Shown here one piece after another: positions 44,272-53,503 of a stretch of 64,000 nucleotides of DNA. Position 1 is the stretch's first letter; each line of letters begins with the position of its first letter. The translations under genes were made by a program, and so were the position numbers. Source of the stretch: Mycobacterium sp. 1164985.4 (GTDB lineage Bacteria; Actinomycetota; Actinomycetes; Mycobacteriales; Mycobacteriaceae); assembly GCF_001668575.1 (NCBI RefSeq), contig NZ_LZMD01000074.1, positions 149,359 through 213,358 on the forward strand. Direction: 5' to 3'. The notes beneath the pieces are model-generated. The model searched no databases, had not been told where the DNA came from, and saw nothing but the letters and a program-made list of their open reading frames with translations.

Positions 44272-46820
44272 GGAGGCGGTAGCGGCGCACCGGGCGCCGG
44301 GGGTGCTCCGACAGGTGCGGGCGGTGCTCCGACCGGCGCCGGTCCTGGCGCGGGTCCCGGCGCGATGCCACCAGGCGGCGGCGGTGCGACGGGAACGGTG
44401 GTCGGCGGGCCCCACGGGATCGTGATGCCCGGCGCCACCTCGACGGTCGGCTGAATGACGGTCTCCGACGGCTGGGTGGGCGGCGGGGCCTCCGTCGACG
44501 ACGGTGGCGGCGGCGCCTGCGGCACACCCGCGTACCCGCCGATCTCCTCGGGCTTGGGGAACGACTCGTTGTCGGTGTCGTCCAGCGCGCCGTCCATGGT
44601 CGCCTTCCAGATGTCGGACGGCAGACCCGAACCGTAAACCGGCGAACCCCACTTGTTTTCGAGCGGTTTGGTGCCCTCGGTGGTGCCGACCCACACCGCG
44701 GTCGACAGCGACGGCGTGTAACCGACCATCCAGGCGTCGCGGTTGGCGTCGGTGTCGCCGAGCTGGTTGGTGCCCGTCTTCGCCGCCGACGGCCGGCCGC
44801 CGGCCAGCGCATGGCCGTTGGAGTACGCGGCGATCGGCTGCATCGCCGAGGTCACGTTGTCGGCGACCTTCTTCTCGATCCGCTGCTCACCCGAGTTGTC
44901 CTGCTGCGACGCGTCGAACAGCACCTCGCCCTCGGAGTTGACGACCTTCTGCACGAAGTGCGGCTTGTGGTAGACACCCGAGGCCGCCAGCGTGGCATAC
45001 GCCGACGCCATGTCGATCACCCGAGTCTGGTACTGGCCCAGAACGACACCGTTGTTCGGCGGCCCACCCTGGCCGTCCTCGGACAGCGTGTGGTCGACGC
45101 CGGGGAAGCTCTCGGCGATACCGGCCTGGTGTGCGGCCTCGGCGACGTCCTGCGGGCCGTTCTTCAGCTTGAGCATCAGGCGGTAGTAGCTGGTGTTCAG
45201 CGAACGCTTGAGCGCCTCGGCGATGTTGCACGTGCCGCAGCCGGCACCCTCGACGTTGGTGATCTTGATGCCGTCGACCTCCAGCGGCGAACTGTCGACC
45301 TGGGTGCCCAGGCCCATCCCCTGCTGCAGGGCGGCGACCAACGCGAACACTTTGAACGACGACCCTGTCGGCAGACCGGCCTGGGCGAAGTCGAATCCGT
45401 TGGCGTCGCTGCCGCCGTAGTAGGCCTTCACCCCGCCGGTGCGCGGGTCGATCGACACGATCGCGGTGCGCATGTCGGGGTCTTGGCCCTCGAGGTATTC
45501 CTGCGCGGCCTCCTCGGCGGCCTTCTGCGCCTTCGGGTCGATGGTCGTGGTGATCTGCAGGCCCTCGGTGTTCAGCGTCTGCTCGGTGATGTCGAACAGC
45601 TCGAGCAGTTCCTTCTGCACCTGCCGTTCGATGAGCCCGTTCGGTCCGGTCGTCTGGTTCTGCGAGCGCGCCAGGTCGGGCGGGACGGTCGCCGGGAACA
45701 CCTGCGCCGCCCGCTCCTGCGGGGACAGCGCGCCGATCTCGACCATGCCGTCGAGCACCCAGTTCCACCGCGCGGTTGCGCCTTCGAGGTTGACCGCCGG
45801 GTCCAGCCCGGACGGCCGCTGGATCAGGGCGGCCAGCAAGGCACCCTCGGCAACGGTGAGGTCTTCGACCGGCTTGTTGAAGTAGGCCTTCGACGCCGCG
45901 GCGACGCCGTAGGACCCGCGACCGAAATAGATGATGTTCAGATACGACTGCATCACTTGGTCTTTGGACCATTCGCCGGACATCTTCGTCGAGATGACCA
46001 GCTCCTTGGCTTTTCGGATCAGGCCGCCGACGCCTGAGCGCTCCGAGCCGACGAGCGCGTTCTTGACGTACTGCTGGGTGATCGTCGAACCGCCCTGGAG
46101 GTCGCCGCCGAACAGATTGTTCTTGATGGCGCGGGCGAAACCGGTGAACGAGAAGCCCGGGTTCGAGTAAAAGTCGCGATCTTCTGCGGCCATCACCGCG
46201 TTGCGCACCTGCACCGGGATCTGGTCGATGTTGACGTCGACGCGGTTGCCCTCGGGCGGAACGATTTTCGCCAGCTCGCTGCCGTCGCTTGCCAGGATCG
46301 TCGACACCTGGTTGGTGCGGATGTCTCCGGGTTTGGGGACGTCGACGATCATGTACGCCATCGCGAACGTGATGATCGGCAGCACGATGAAGACCGCGGC
46401 CGCGATGAGGCCGCCGCGTCGTACCCACTTCCAGTTGATCTGGTCGGGCAGCCCGCGCCGCGGTCCCGACGGACCGCTCGGCGATCCGCCGCCGCCGGGT
46501 CGCCGGGGCGGCGGCGGGGGGGGCGACGGCGGTTTGCGTGCCGGCGTGCCGTCCAACGCCGCCTTGACCACGTCGACGGGGTCGCGCAGATGTGGCGGTC
46601 GCGCCTCGCGCACCGGCGGCAGGATCGAGGTGTGCCGATCGTCGGGCGGAAGCGGGCGGGTCCGCGAATCGGGCTGCGGGCGGCGCTGCGGCGCGTCGGG
46701 AGCCGGGCGGTGCGCGTCCCCGCCCTCGGCGTGCTTGGGTTTCGGCGCGCTCACGCCATCAGCCCCGTGTCCGGATCGGACATCGTTGACTGACCGGTCG
46801 TGGCGCCCTTCGCTATTCAC
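44268..46820 (-). CDS. ponA1: Bifunctional class A penicillin-binding protein PonA1
   Basis: An 850-residue PBP. The GTG at 46820 overlaps the upstream gene's stop by 8 bases; GTG 46754 would give a shorter tail. The cytosolic N-tail (about 1-190) is Pro/Arg-rich, a single TM (about 195-218) includes FAMAYMIVDVPKPGD, the transglycosylase has EDRDFYSNPGFS and GGSTITQQYVKN, and the transpeptidase has TGSSFK (SxxK), SLN and KTGTNQ (KTG). A Pro-rich periplasmic tail carries repeated PAPVGAP units. It polymerises and cross-links peptidoglycan at the pole. Operon with the Rv0049-like gene upstream and the glycosyltransferase downstream. Confidence 0.96.
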   Translation of the reverse strand: MNSEGRHDRSVNDVRSGHGADGVSAPKPKHAEGGDAHRPAPDAPQRRPQPDSRTRPLPPDDRHTSILPPVREARPPHLRDPVDVVKAALDGTPARKPPSPPPPPPRRPGGGGSPSGPSGPRRGLPDQINWKWVRRGGLIAAAVFIVLPIITFAMAYMIVDVPKPGDIRTNQVSTILASDGSELAKIVPPEGNRVDVNIDQIPVQVRNAVMAAEDRDFYSNPGFSFTGFARAIKNNLFGGDLQGGSTITQQYVKNALVGSERSGVGGLIRKAKELVISTKMSGEWSKDQVMQSYLNIIYFGRGSYGVAAASKAYFNKPVEDLTVAEGALLAALIQRPSGLDPAVNLEGATARWNWVLDGMVEIGALSPQERAAQVFPATVPPDLARSQNQTTGPNGLIERQVQKELLELFDITEQTLNTEGLQITTTIDPKAQKAAEEAAQEYLEGQDPDMRTAIVSIDPRTGGVKAYYGGSDANGFDFAQAGLPTGSSFKVFALVAALQQGMGLGTQVDSSPLEVDGIKITNVEGAGCGTCNIAEALKRSLNTSYYRLMLKLKNGPQDVAEAAHQAGIAESFPGVDHTLSEDGQGGPPNNGVVLGQYQTRVIDMASAYATLAASGVYHKPHFVQKVVNSEGEVLFDASQQDNSGEQRIEKKVADNVTSAMQPIAAYSNGHALAGGRPSAAKTGTNQLGDTDANRDAWMVGYTPSLSTAVWVGTTEGTKPLENKWGSPVYGSGLPSDIWKATMDGALDDTDNESFPKPEEIGGYAGVPQAPPPPSSTEAPPPTQPSETVIQPTVEVAPGITIPWGPPTTVPVAPPPPGGIAPGPAPGPAPVGAPPAPVGAPPAPGAPLPPP

Positions 46821-47238
46821 TGGCCGTGCGCGCACGAGAGCGCGCGGTCCGAGTGCCAGGTGATCCCTTGGGGGGTGGGACCGCGCCGAGCACGTATGAC
46901 TTGACCAGATGATTCCAGCTGCAGGTGCGGCATACCTCCACCACGTGTACTGAGAACTCGTCGTATCGGGACGCCAGCAGAACCAACTCCTCGGCCGTTC
47001 GCGCGGAACCCGATACCGGGCCAAGATGGTCACCGAATACCCACGACACCAAGGTGAGCTGTTCCTTGCGGCAGATCGGACACGTCACCGAACTGGGTTT
47101 GCCATGGAATTTGGCGGCGCGCAGCAGGTACGGATTGGCGTCGCAGACCTCCGAGACACCGGTGCGTCCCGAATAGACCTCGGCCAGCAGGGACCGCCGC
47201 CGAAGTGCGTAGTCCACCACCTGTCGCTGCAATCGCAC
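46813..47238 (-). CDS. DUF5318 zinc-ribbon-like protein, Rv0049-like
   Basis: A 141-residue cytosolic protein with GTG 47238. Two CxxC pairs, CPICRKEQ and CRTCSW, about 53 residues apart, suggest a zinc ribbon. It ends in an Arg-rich tail whose last codons overlap the ponA1 start by 8 bases, so expression is coupled with ponA1. Rv0049 occupies the same place in M. tuberculosis. Function is unknown. Confidence 0.88.
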   Translation of the reverse strand: MRLQRQVVDYALRRRSLLAEVYSGRTGVSEVCDANPYLLRAAKFHGKPSSVTCPICRKEQLTLVSWVFGDHLGPVSGSARTAEELVLLASRYDEFSVHVVEVCRTCSWNHLVKSYVLGAVPPPKGSPGTRTARSRARTASE

Positions 47239-47364
47239 GAAGACCAGAGTACGTCGGCGATGCGACTACCGGAGCGCGACGGCACGGTCACGCCCCTCTC
47301 TAAGGTGTTTGATCTGGACCGACGGCAGTGGCGATCGGCCCTACGCAAACCTCAGGAGACTCCG

Positions 47365-48201
47365 ATGCTGGACGGGCGCGACTTCGCCCTCGACGGAGGG
47401 CCCGCCGGTGAAGGCTCGAGCCGATTCACCCGCGAGCTTCCCGAACAATGGTGCTTCGATGGCCGGGCCTTCGGCGGGTACACCTCTGCGCTCGCGCTCG
47501 CGGCGATGTTCGCGCACAGCGGCCGGCCGGCGGCGGCGTCGCTGTCGGTGACATTCGTCGACGCCGGTGCACCCGGGCCGCTCGAGCTCGAGGTCCGCAG
47601 CATCCGCGGCGGCCGCACCGCCGCGGCCGTCGAGGCAACCATCCGCCAGCGCGAACGCACGATCCTCAGTGCGAGCAGCTGGTTCGCGGACGGCTGGTTG
47701 GGACCGCCGTCGGTCGATGCACCCGTCCCGTTCGAGCGTTACACGAACCCACTGCCGACGCCCGACGAGGCGCCCGCGCTGGACTGGATCGGCGAGGAGT
47801 ACCCGTCGCTGCGGTTCGCCCACCGCCGTGGCGTGGACTATCCGGCCGGCCTCACCCGTTTCGCCGACCGCCGCCCGGAGGTCGCGTTGTGGGTGAGCGC
47901 CGACGACGGCGACACCGCCGCGGAGCCACTGCCCCACCCGCAGATCGCCGACGTCCTGCACGCCGACGCCCACCTCTTCGACGCACCGGGCAAGGTCAGC
48001 GGATTCGTCGACGCATGGCTGCTGAGCCTCGACCTCAGCCTGGTCTGGCAGCCCGGCGCGCACCTGGTGCCGTCCACTTCGTGGCGGCTGCTCGAGGCCC
48101 GCGGCTCGGTCGCCAGCGGAGGCGTATCGGCGTACGGCTCGCTGCGCGGCCGTGATGGATCGCTGCTGGCCGTGATGACTTCGCAGGGTCTCATCCGCTG
48201 A
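47365..48201 (+). CDS. Acyl-CoA thioesterase-like (double hotdog) protein
   Basis: A 278-residue protein with ATG 47365 after AGGAG at 6 bases. The hotdog landmarks FDGRAFGGYTSALALAA (helix of the first fold) and SLSVTFVDAGAPG, then a second fold with DAHLFDAPG and SLDLSLVWQPG, match the TesB-like PF13622-type thioesterases. It probably hydrolyses acyl-CoAs in the cytoplasm. It is divergent from the DUF5318-ponA1 operon and has no counterpart at this site in M. tuberculosis as I recall it. An upstream ATG at 47260 lacks a ribosome site. Confidence 0.8.
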   Translation: MLDGRDFALDGGPAGEGSSRFTRELPEQWCFDGRAFGGYTSALALAAMFAHSGRPAAASLSVTFVDAGAPGPLELEVRSIRGGRTAAAVEATIRQRERTILSASSWFADGWLGPPSVDAPVPFERYTNPLPTPDEAPALDWIGEEYPSLRFAHRRGVDYPAGLTRFADRRPEVALWVSADDGDTAAEPLPHPQIADVLHADAHLFDAPGKVSGFVDAWLLSLDLSLVWQPGAHLVPSTSWRLLEARGSVASGGVSAYGSLRGRDGSLLAVMTSQGLIR

Positions 48202-48222
48202 GTGCTCGCTGATCATTACTTC

Positions 48223-48228
48223 TACGAT
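48223..48228 (+). promoter_or_regulatory. -10 element TACGAT of a leaderless promoter
   Basis: TACGAT is followed by 7 bases and GTG 48236, so the mRNA of the Rv0048c-like gene probably starts at its initiation codon. Confidence 0.5.
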
Positions 48229-48235
48229 CATCGAC

Positions 48236-49090
48236 GTGGCGACACGGCAAACATCGGGGACGCGGGCGAAGGACAGCGACCGCAACGACACCTGCCAGAT
48301 CCTCGACAGCGCGCTGAACGAAGGCCAGCTGTCGATGACCGAGCACGGTGAACGGGTCAAGGCGGCGACCACCGCCACCACGCTCGGGGAGTTGCAGGCG
48401 CTGGTGGCCGACCTCCAGACCAACAACGCCCCGGTCCAGTTGCCCACGCTGAAGAAGCCGCGATCGCTGCCGATGGCGGGCAACGGCTGGGGGCTGCGCC
48501 TCGCGGTGGCCGGAGTCCTGGTGGTGTTCGGCATCGCGATCGGCTGGGGCCTGTACGGCAACACCCCGTCGCCGCTGAACTTCACCTCCGATCCGGGCGC
48601 CAAATCCGACGGCATCACGCCCGTGGTGCTCACGCCGCCCAAGCAGTTGCACTCACTCGGCGGGCTGACAGGCCTCATCGAGCAGATGAAGCAGCGGTTC
48701 GGCGACACCAACGGCTACCGCCTCACCGTTTATCCGGACTACGCGTCGCTGACCCGGCCCGATCCCACCGAGGAGCGCCGCGAGCTGAACTACACCTACC
48801 GCGGCGGCTGGGACGATCCCTCGTCGAGCTCCAAGACCAGCGACGCCGTCGAGGTCGACCTGAGCAAGTTCGACGCCAAGGCCGTTGTGGGCGTGCTTCG
48901 CGGGGCGCCCGAGACGTTGGGCATCAAACCCGACGATGTCACCAGCACCTACCTGACCATCGATCCGAGCACCGACCCGACGACGCCCGGGGCCGTGGCG
49001 GTCGACATCTACGTCTCCAGCGACTACGGCAGCGGCTACATCGAGCTGGCGGGCGACGGCCGGGTCAAGCAGATCCACTACCCCGGCTGA
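48236..49090 (+). CDS. DUF1707 membrane protein, Rv0048c-like
   Basis: A 284-residue protein. Residues about 10-62 (AKDSDRNDTCQILDSALNEG, MTEHGERVKAATTATTLGEL) are a DUF1707 domain, a single TM spans about 85-107, and the rest is extracytoplasmic with YRLTVYPDYASL and VDIYVSSDYGSGYIEL segments. The GTG start is supported by a leaderless promoter. Conserved in mycobacteria beside ponA1 and ino1; function unknown, perhaps envelope sensing. Confidence 0.85.
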   Translation: MATRQTSGTRAKDSDRNDTCQILDSALNEGQLSMTEHGERVKAATTATTLGELQALVADLQTNNAPVQLPTLKKPRSLPMAGNGWGLRLAVAGVLVVFGIAIGWGLYGNTPSPLNFTSDPGAKSDGITPVVLTPPKQLHSLGGLTGLIEQMKQRFGDTNGYRLTVYPDYASLTRPDPTEERRELNYTYRGGWDDPSSSSKTSDAVEVDLSKFDAKAVVGVLRGAPETLGIKPDDVTSTYLTIDPSTDPTTPGAVAVDIYVSSDYGSGYIELAGDGRVKQIHYPG

Positions 49091-49124
49091 CGCCCGGGCG
49101 TTCGCCCGACGGTCACCCGAAGTT

Positions 49125-49152
49125 CGCGCCGAATATATCGGCGCGATACTAT
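49125..49152 (+). promoter_or_regulatory. Palindrome and -10 element upstream of padR-ino1
   Basis: CGCGCCGA-ATATA-TCGGCGCG (49125-49145) has perfect 8-base arms, directly followed by TACTAT (49147-49152), a TANNNT -10 element. The dyad would overlap the -35/-10 spacer, so a repressor bound there, most simply the PadR encoded next, would block the promoter. Confidence 0.55.
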
Positions 49153-49212
49153 GGTGCGAGGTGTCGGACCGCCGTAACGGACGATCTGCGATTTTTGGAG
49201 GGGGTGCCCACG

Positions 49213-49767
49213 GTGCTGGAACTGGCCATCCTGGGACTCCTGCTGGAATCGCCGATGCACGGCTACGAACTTCGCAAGCGATTGACGGGGTTGCTCGGCG
49301 CCTTCCGCGCATTTTCGTACGGATCGCTGTATCCGGCCTTACGGCGCATGCAGAACGACGGACTGATCGTCGAGGACGCGGCGCCCGACGGCACCCCGAA
49401 GATGCGTCGGGCCAGGCGCGTCTACCAGCTCACCGAGAAGGGCAAGCAGCGCTTCTCCGAGCTGGTGGCCGACACGGGCCCACAGAACTTCTCCGACGAC
49501 GGATTCGGTGTCCATCTCGCCTTCTTCAACCGCACCCCGGCCGAGGCCCGGATGCGGATCTTGGAGGGGCGTCGTCGTCAGGTGGAGGAACGCCGCGAGG
49601 GTCTGCGTGAAGCCGTCGCGCGGGCTAGCAGCTCGATCGACCGCTACACCCGGCAGCTCCATCAGCTCGGGTTGGAGTCGAGCGAGCGCGAAGTGAAATG
49701 GCTCAACGAGTTGATAGCGGCGGAGCGTCTGAGCCAAGGGCGCTCAGACAACACAGTGCAGCCCTAG
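49213..49767 (+). CDS. PadR-family regulator, Rv0047c-like
   Basis: A 184-residue regulator. GTG 49213 (then LELAILGLL) is preferred: GGAGGG ends 9 bases upstream, while starts at 49195 or 49204 leave no room for it. The winged HTH has [30 protein letters not shown] and the wing [11 protein letters not shown]; the C-terminal helices (about 105-175) form the dimer domain. It lies 47 bases before ino1 on the same strand and probably is co-transcribed with it. Autoregulation through the upstream palindrome is likely. Confidence 0.9.
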   Translation: MLELAILGLLLESPMHGYELRKRLTGLLGAFRAFSYGSLYPALRRMQNDGLIVEDAAPDGTPKMRRARRVYQLTEKGKQRFSELVADTGPQNFSDDGFGVHLAFFNRTPAEARMRILEGRRRQVEERREGLREAVARASSSIDRYTRQLHQLGLESSEREVKWLNELIAAERLSQGRSDNTVQP

Positions 49768-49814
49768 GCAGAACCGAACCAAGTACGACAGGGATTACGA
49801 AGGGAAGAGTCGTC

Positions 49815-50891
49815 ATGTCATCCAACGGAGAGGTGCGGGTCGCGATTGTCGGCGTGGGCAACTGCGCATCGTCGCTCGTACAGGGCGTGCAGTACTACCA
49901 CGATGCCGACGAGACGGCGACCGTGCCCGGCCTGATGCATGTGCGCCTCGGCCCGTACCACGTGCGCGACGTCAAGTTCGTCGCCGCCTTCGACGTCGAC
50001 GCCAAGAAGGTCGGCTTCGACCTGTCCGAGGCGATCTTCGCGTCGGAGAACAACACCATCAAGATCGCCGATGTGCCGCCGCTGAACGTCACCGTGCAGC
50101 GCGGCCCGACGCTCGACGGGATCGGCAAGTACTACGCCGACACCATCGAGGTCTCCGACTCCGATCCGGTCGACGTCGTCAAGGCCCTCAAGGAGGCCGA
50201 GGTCGACGTCCTGGTGTCCTACCTCCCGGTGGGCTCGGAGGAGGCCGACAAGTTCTACGCCCAGTGCGCGATCGACGCCGGGGTGGCGTTCGTCAACGCG
50301 CTGCCGGTGTTCATCGCATCCGATCCGGAGTGGGCGAAGAAGTTCACCGACGCCGGGGTTCCGATCGTCGGCGACGACATCAAGAGCCAGATCGGCGCGA
50401 CGATCACGCACCGCGTGATGGCCAAGCTGTTCGAGGACCGCGGCGTGCAACTCGATCGCACCATGCAGCTCAACGTCGGCGGCAACATGGACTTCCTCAA
50501 CATGCTCGAGCGTGAGCGGCTGGAGTCGAAGAAGATCTCCAAGACCCAGGCCGTGACGAGCAACCTGCAGCGCGAGTTCAAGACCAAGGACGTCCACATC
50601 GGCCCGTCCGATCACGTCGGCTGGCTCGACGACCGCAAGTGGGCCTACGTCCGGCTCGAGGGCCGTGCGTTCGGCGACGTGCCGTTGAACCTGGAGTACA
50701 AGCTCGAGGTGTGGGATTCGCCGAACTCGGCCGGCGTCATCATCGACGCCGTGCGCGCGGCGAAGATCGCCAAGGACCGCGGCATCGGCGGCCCGGTCGA
50801 GGCGGCCTCGGCGTATCTGATGAAGAGCCCGCCCAAGCAGCTTCCGGACGACATCGCCCGGGCGCAGCTCGAGACCTTCATCGAGGGCTAA
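49815..50891 (+). CDS. ino1: Inositol-1-phosphate synthase
   Basis: A 358-residue NAD-dependent enzyme that converts glucose 6-phosphate to myo-inositol 1-phosphate, the first step toward phosphatidylinositol, mycothiol and LAM. The Rossmann motif is [13 protein letters not shown]; conserved catalytic segments are [16 protein letters not shown] and [12 protein letters not shown], with lysines near residues 235-255 (SKKISKTQ). GAAGGGAAGAG precedes the ATG. The position after padR and before the Rv0045c-like gene matches M. tuberculosis. A strong terminator follows. Confidence 0.97.
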   Translation: MSSNGEVRVAIVGVGNCASSLVQGVQYYHDADETATVPGLMHVRLGPYHVRDVKFVAAFDVDAKKVGFDLSEAIFASENNTIKIADVPPLNVTVQRGPTLDGIGKYYADTIEVSDSDPVDVVKALKEAEVDVLVSYLPVGSEEADKFYAQCAIDAGVAFVNALPVFIASDPEWAKKFTDAGVPIVGDDIKSQIGATITHRVMAKLFEDRGVQLDRTMQLNVGGNMDFLNMLERERLESKKISKTQAVTSNLQREFKTKDVHIGPSDHVGWLDDRKWAYVRLEGRAFGDVPLNLEYKLEVWDSPNSAGVIIDAVRAAKIAKDRGIGGPVEAASAYLMKSPPKQLPDDIARAQLETFIEG

Positions 50892-50900
50892 CTCTCTTAC

Positions 50901-50946
50901 CGCGAATTGTGGAGTCCCGCCGCTGGGGCTCCACAATTCGCGTTTT
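50901..50946 (+). terminator. Intrinsic terminator after ino1
   Basis: CGCGAATTGTGGAG (50901-50914) and CTCCACAATTCGCG (50929-50942) are perfect 14-base arms; an inner T-G pair and CCC/GGG extend the stem to about 18 bp around GCCGCT, followed by TTTT (50943-50946). A textbook Rho-independent terminator, unusual in mycobacteria for having a T-run. Its right arm ends 18 bases before the next gene's GTG. Confidence 0.88.
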
Positions 50947-50960
50947 GTAGGGTTTTTCCC

Positions 50961-51860
50961 GTGAGCGAGATATCCGCGGACGACGAACTGGCAGCGCTCG
51001 ACGAGTTCATCTTCCTCGAGGAGAACGCGCGGCAGGCCGGTGTCGAGACGGTGCCGCGCGCCCAACGCATCGACTCCGGATCCATCAGCGCGCTCAAGTT
51101 CGGCGAGGCGTCGCCGCGGGTGGTGTTCCTGCACGGCGGCGGTCAGAACGCACACACCTGGGACACCGTGATCGTCGGCCTCGGTGAGCCGGCGCTCGCC
51201 GTCGATCTGCCCGGACACGGCCGTTCGGCCTGGCGGGAGGACGGCGACTACGGGCCGAAGAGCAACGCCGTCGCGATCGAACCCGTCGTGCGTTCACTGG
51301 CTCCGCAGGCCGATCTCGTCGTCGGAATGTCGTTGGGCGGGCTGACCGCGTTGCGCCTGGCCGTGGAGTCGCCGGATCTGGTGCGACGGCTGGTGCTCGT
51401 CGACGTGACGCCGTCGGCGCCCGAGCGGCACACCGAGATGACCGACGCCCAGAAGGGCACGGTCGCCCTGGTGCAGGGTGACCGCATCTTCCCCTCGTTC
51501 GACGCGATGCTGCAGAAGACGGTCGCCGCGGCGCCGCACCGCGATCGGGAGTCGTTGCGGCGCGGGGTGTTCCACAATGCCCGCCGGCTCGAGGACGGCA
51601 CGTGGACCTGGCGCTATGACGAGATGCGCAAGGGTGAGGGGTTCGAGGGGCTGTGGGACGACGTCCCCCGTTTGGAGGTGACGACGACGTTGGTGCGCGG
51701 CGCCAACTCGTTCTTCGTCAACGACGACGACGCGGCCGAGTTCGCCCGTCGCGCACCGGGATTCAAGGATGTGCAGGTCGTCGAGGACTCCGGACACTCG
51801 GTGCAGAGCGATCAGCCGCGCAAGTTGATCGAGATCCTGCGGTCGGTGCTCGCCGAGTAG
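50961..51860 (+). CDS. Alpha/beta-hydrolase esterase, Rv0045c-like
   Basis: A 299-residue hydrolase with GTG 50961. Oxyanion loop VFLHGGGQNAHTWD, nucleophile VVGMSLGGL (Ser about 154), catalytic His in EDSGHSVQSD, with the acid probably in the VRGANSFFVNDDD loop. Rv0045c is a characterised mycobacterial esterase with preference for short branched or ether-containing esters. The start lies just past the ino1 terminator, so it must have its own promoter or depend on read-through. Confidence 0.92.
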   Translation: MSEISADDELAALDEFIFLEENARQAGVETVPRAQRIDSGSISALKFGEASPRVVFLHGGGQNAHTWDTVIVGLGEPALAVDLPGHGRSAWREDGDYGPKSNAVAIEPVVRSLAPQADLVVGMSLGGLTALRLAVESPDLVRRLVLVDVTPSAPERHTEMTDAQKGTVALVQGDRIFPSFDAMLQKTVAAAPHRDRESLRRGVFHNARRLEDGTWTWRYDEMRKGEGFEGLWDDVPRLEVTTTLVRGANSFFVNDDDAAEFARRAPGFKDVQVVEDSGHSVQSDQPRKLIEILRSVLAE

Positions 51861-51924
51861 GCGAATCCGCCCGACGTTTTGGCGAACGGGAATATCCCGG
51901 CGTGATCTGGGTTACAGATACGTC

Positions 51925-52725
51925 GTGAGCTACCCAATCCGCATCGGCGTGCAGCTGCAGCCGCAACATTCCCCGAAGTACAGCCATATCCGCGACGCGG
52001 TCCGGCGGTGTGAGGACCTCGGCGTCGACGTCGCCTTCAACTGGGACCACTTCTTTCCCCTCTACGGCGACCCCGACGGCGCCCACTACGAATGCTGGAC
52101 CATGCTCGGCGCCTGGGCCGAGCAGACGTCGCGCATTGAGATCGGCGCGCTGGTGACCTGCAACTCGTACCGCAATCCGGAACTGCTGGCCGACATGGCG
52201 CGCACCGTCGACCACATCAGCGACGGCCGCCTGATCCTGGGCATCGGTTCGGGTTGGAAGCAGAAGGATTACGACGAGTACGGTTACGAGTTCGGCACCG
52301 CCGGTAGCCGGCTCGATGACCTGGCCGCGGCCATGCCCCGCATCACGTCGCGGTTTGCCAAGCTCAACCCGCAACCCACCCGCGACATCCCCGTCCTGAT
52401 CGGCGGCGGCGGTGAGAAGAAGACCCTGCGCCTGGTCGCGGAGTACGGCGACATCTGGCACAGCTTTTCCGACAGCAGCGAATATCCGCGCAAGGCCGAG
52501 GTTTTGGCCGGACACTGCGCCGACGTGGGTCGCGACCCGCAGGCCATCGAACGCTCGGCCGGCGTGTCGGGCAAGACGGCCGAGGAACTGATCGGCGAGG
52601 CCGAGGCGCTGGCCTCACTCGGGGTCACCATGCTGACCGTCGGTGTCAACGGACCCGACTACGACCTGTCCGAGGCCGAGGCGTTGGTGCGGTGGCGCGA
52701 CCGCCGCCGAAATGAAGGCGGCTGA
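51925..52725 (+). CDS. F420-dependent LLM-class oxidoreductase, Rv0044c-like
   Basis: A 266-residue TIM-barrel protein with GTG 51925. Family landmarks: FNWDHFFPLYGDPDG, the GALVTCNSYRNPELLADMARTVDHIS segment (in part), and LGIGSGWKQKDYDEYGYEFG. LLM-class proteins in mycobacteria use F420 or FMN as hydride carrier. The substrate is unknown. Same strand as its neighbours, in the conserved Rv0045c-Rv0042c order. Confidence 0.9.
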   Translation: MSYPIRIGVQLQPQHSPKYSHIRDAVRRCEDLGVDVAFNWDHFFPLYGDPDGAHYECWTMLGAWAEQTSRIEIGALVTCNSYRNPELLADMARTVDHISDGRLILGIGSGWKQKDYDEYGYEFGTAGSRLDDLAAAMPRITSRFAKLNPQPTRDIPVLIGGGGEKKTLRLVAEYGDIWHSFSDSSEYPRKAEVLAGHCADVGRDPQAIERSAGVSGKTAEELIGEAEALASLGVTMLTVGVNGPDYDLSEAEALVRWRDRRRNEGG

Positions 52726-52777
52726 AGCGGCGTAACCCCTCCCGGTGGGGCGTGGTTAGTGAGAGACTGTCGCCGCC

Positions 52778-53455
52778 ATGCCCAAGAAGTATGGGGTCAA
52801 GGAAAAAGACCTTGTGGTCGCGCACGTCGTGAACCTGGTCCTGACCGGCAAACTGCGGTCGGGCGATCGGATCGACCGTAACGAGATCGCGCAGGAACTC
52901 GGGTTGTCGCGCGTGCCGATTCAAGAGGCCGTCGTGCAGATGGAACACGACGGCATCTTGTCCACCCGGTACCACCGCGGCGCCTTCGTCGAACGCTTCG
53001 ACGAAGCGTTCGTGCGCGAACACCACGAACTGCACGGCTTCCTGACCGGCATGGCGTCCGCGCGCGCCGCCGCCGATCCGGAGCACCGCGCCGTGGGCCG
53101 ACTGGGCGCGTTGACCGACACCTTGCGCAGCACCCGTGACTCACGCGCCTTCTATGACGCGGCCTGGCAGTACCGCACCGTGATCACCGACGAGTACGCG
53201 GGCCCGCGGTTGACGGCGCTGATCCGGTCGGTGCAGGCGTTCACACCTCGGGCGTTCTGGGTTCAGTACCTCAGCGACCACGACGAGATGCTGCCGTACT
53301 ACGAGGACGAGACCGCCGCGATCGGCCGCGGTGACGAGGAGGCCGCACGCACCGCGTGTGTGGCCCGCAGCGAGACGATGGGCCGCATCATGGTCAACGA
53401 GCTGGTGCGCCGGGGAGTGCTGCGCGGCGCGGGCGCCTCATCGGTGGTGTTCTGA
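52778..53455 (+). CDS. GntR-family regulator, Rv0043c-like
   Basis: A 225-residue GntR/FCD regulator. The HTH is [20 protein letters not shown] with [16 protein letters not shown], followed by [10 protein letters not shown] (wing) and a C-terminal helical domain. Its place between the LLM oxidoreductase and the amino-acid transporter suggests control of one of them (inference). Confidence 0.9.
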   Translation: MPKKYGVKEKDLVVAHVVNLVLTGKLRSGDRIDRNEIAQELGLSRVPIQEAVVQMEHDGILSTRYHRGAFVERFDEAFVREHHELHGFLTGMASARAAADPEHRAVGRLGALTDTLRSTRDSRAFYDAAWQYRTVITDEYAGPRLTALIRSVQAFTPRAFWVQYLSDHDEMLPYYEDETAAIGRGDEEAARTACVARSETMGRIMVNELVRRGVLRGAGASSVVF

Positions 53456-53491
53456 TCGAGCCCAAGTCGGCGTGACCGCGCCGTTGCCGGT

Positions 53492-53497
53492 TACGTT
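53492..53497 (+). promoter_or_regulatory. -10 element TACGTT of a leaderless promoter
   Basis: TACGTT then 6 bases and ATG 53504; the transporter mRNA is probably leaderless. Confidence 0.5.
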
Positions 53498-53503
53498 GCA
53501 CAG

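Noticed and set aside
44280..44360. Tandem repeat in the ponA1 3' end (PAPVGAP units)
   Set aside because: A short Pro-rich repeat is normal in mycobacterial PonA1 tails; not treated as a separate element.
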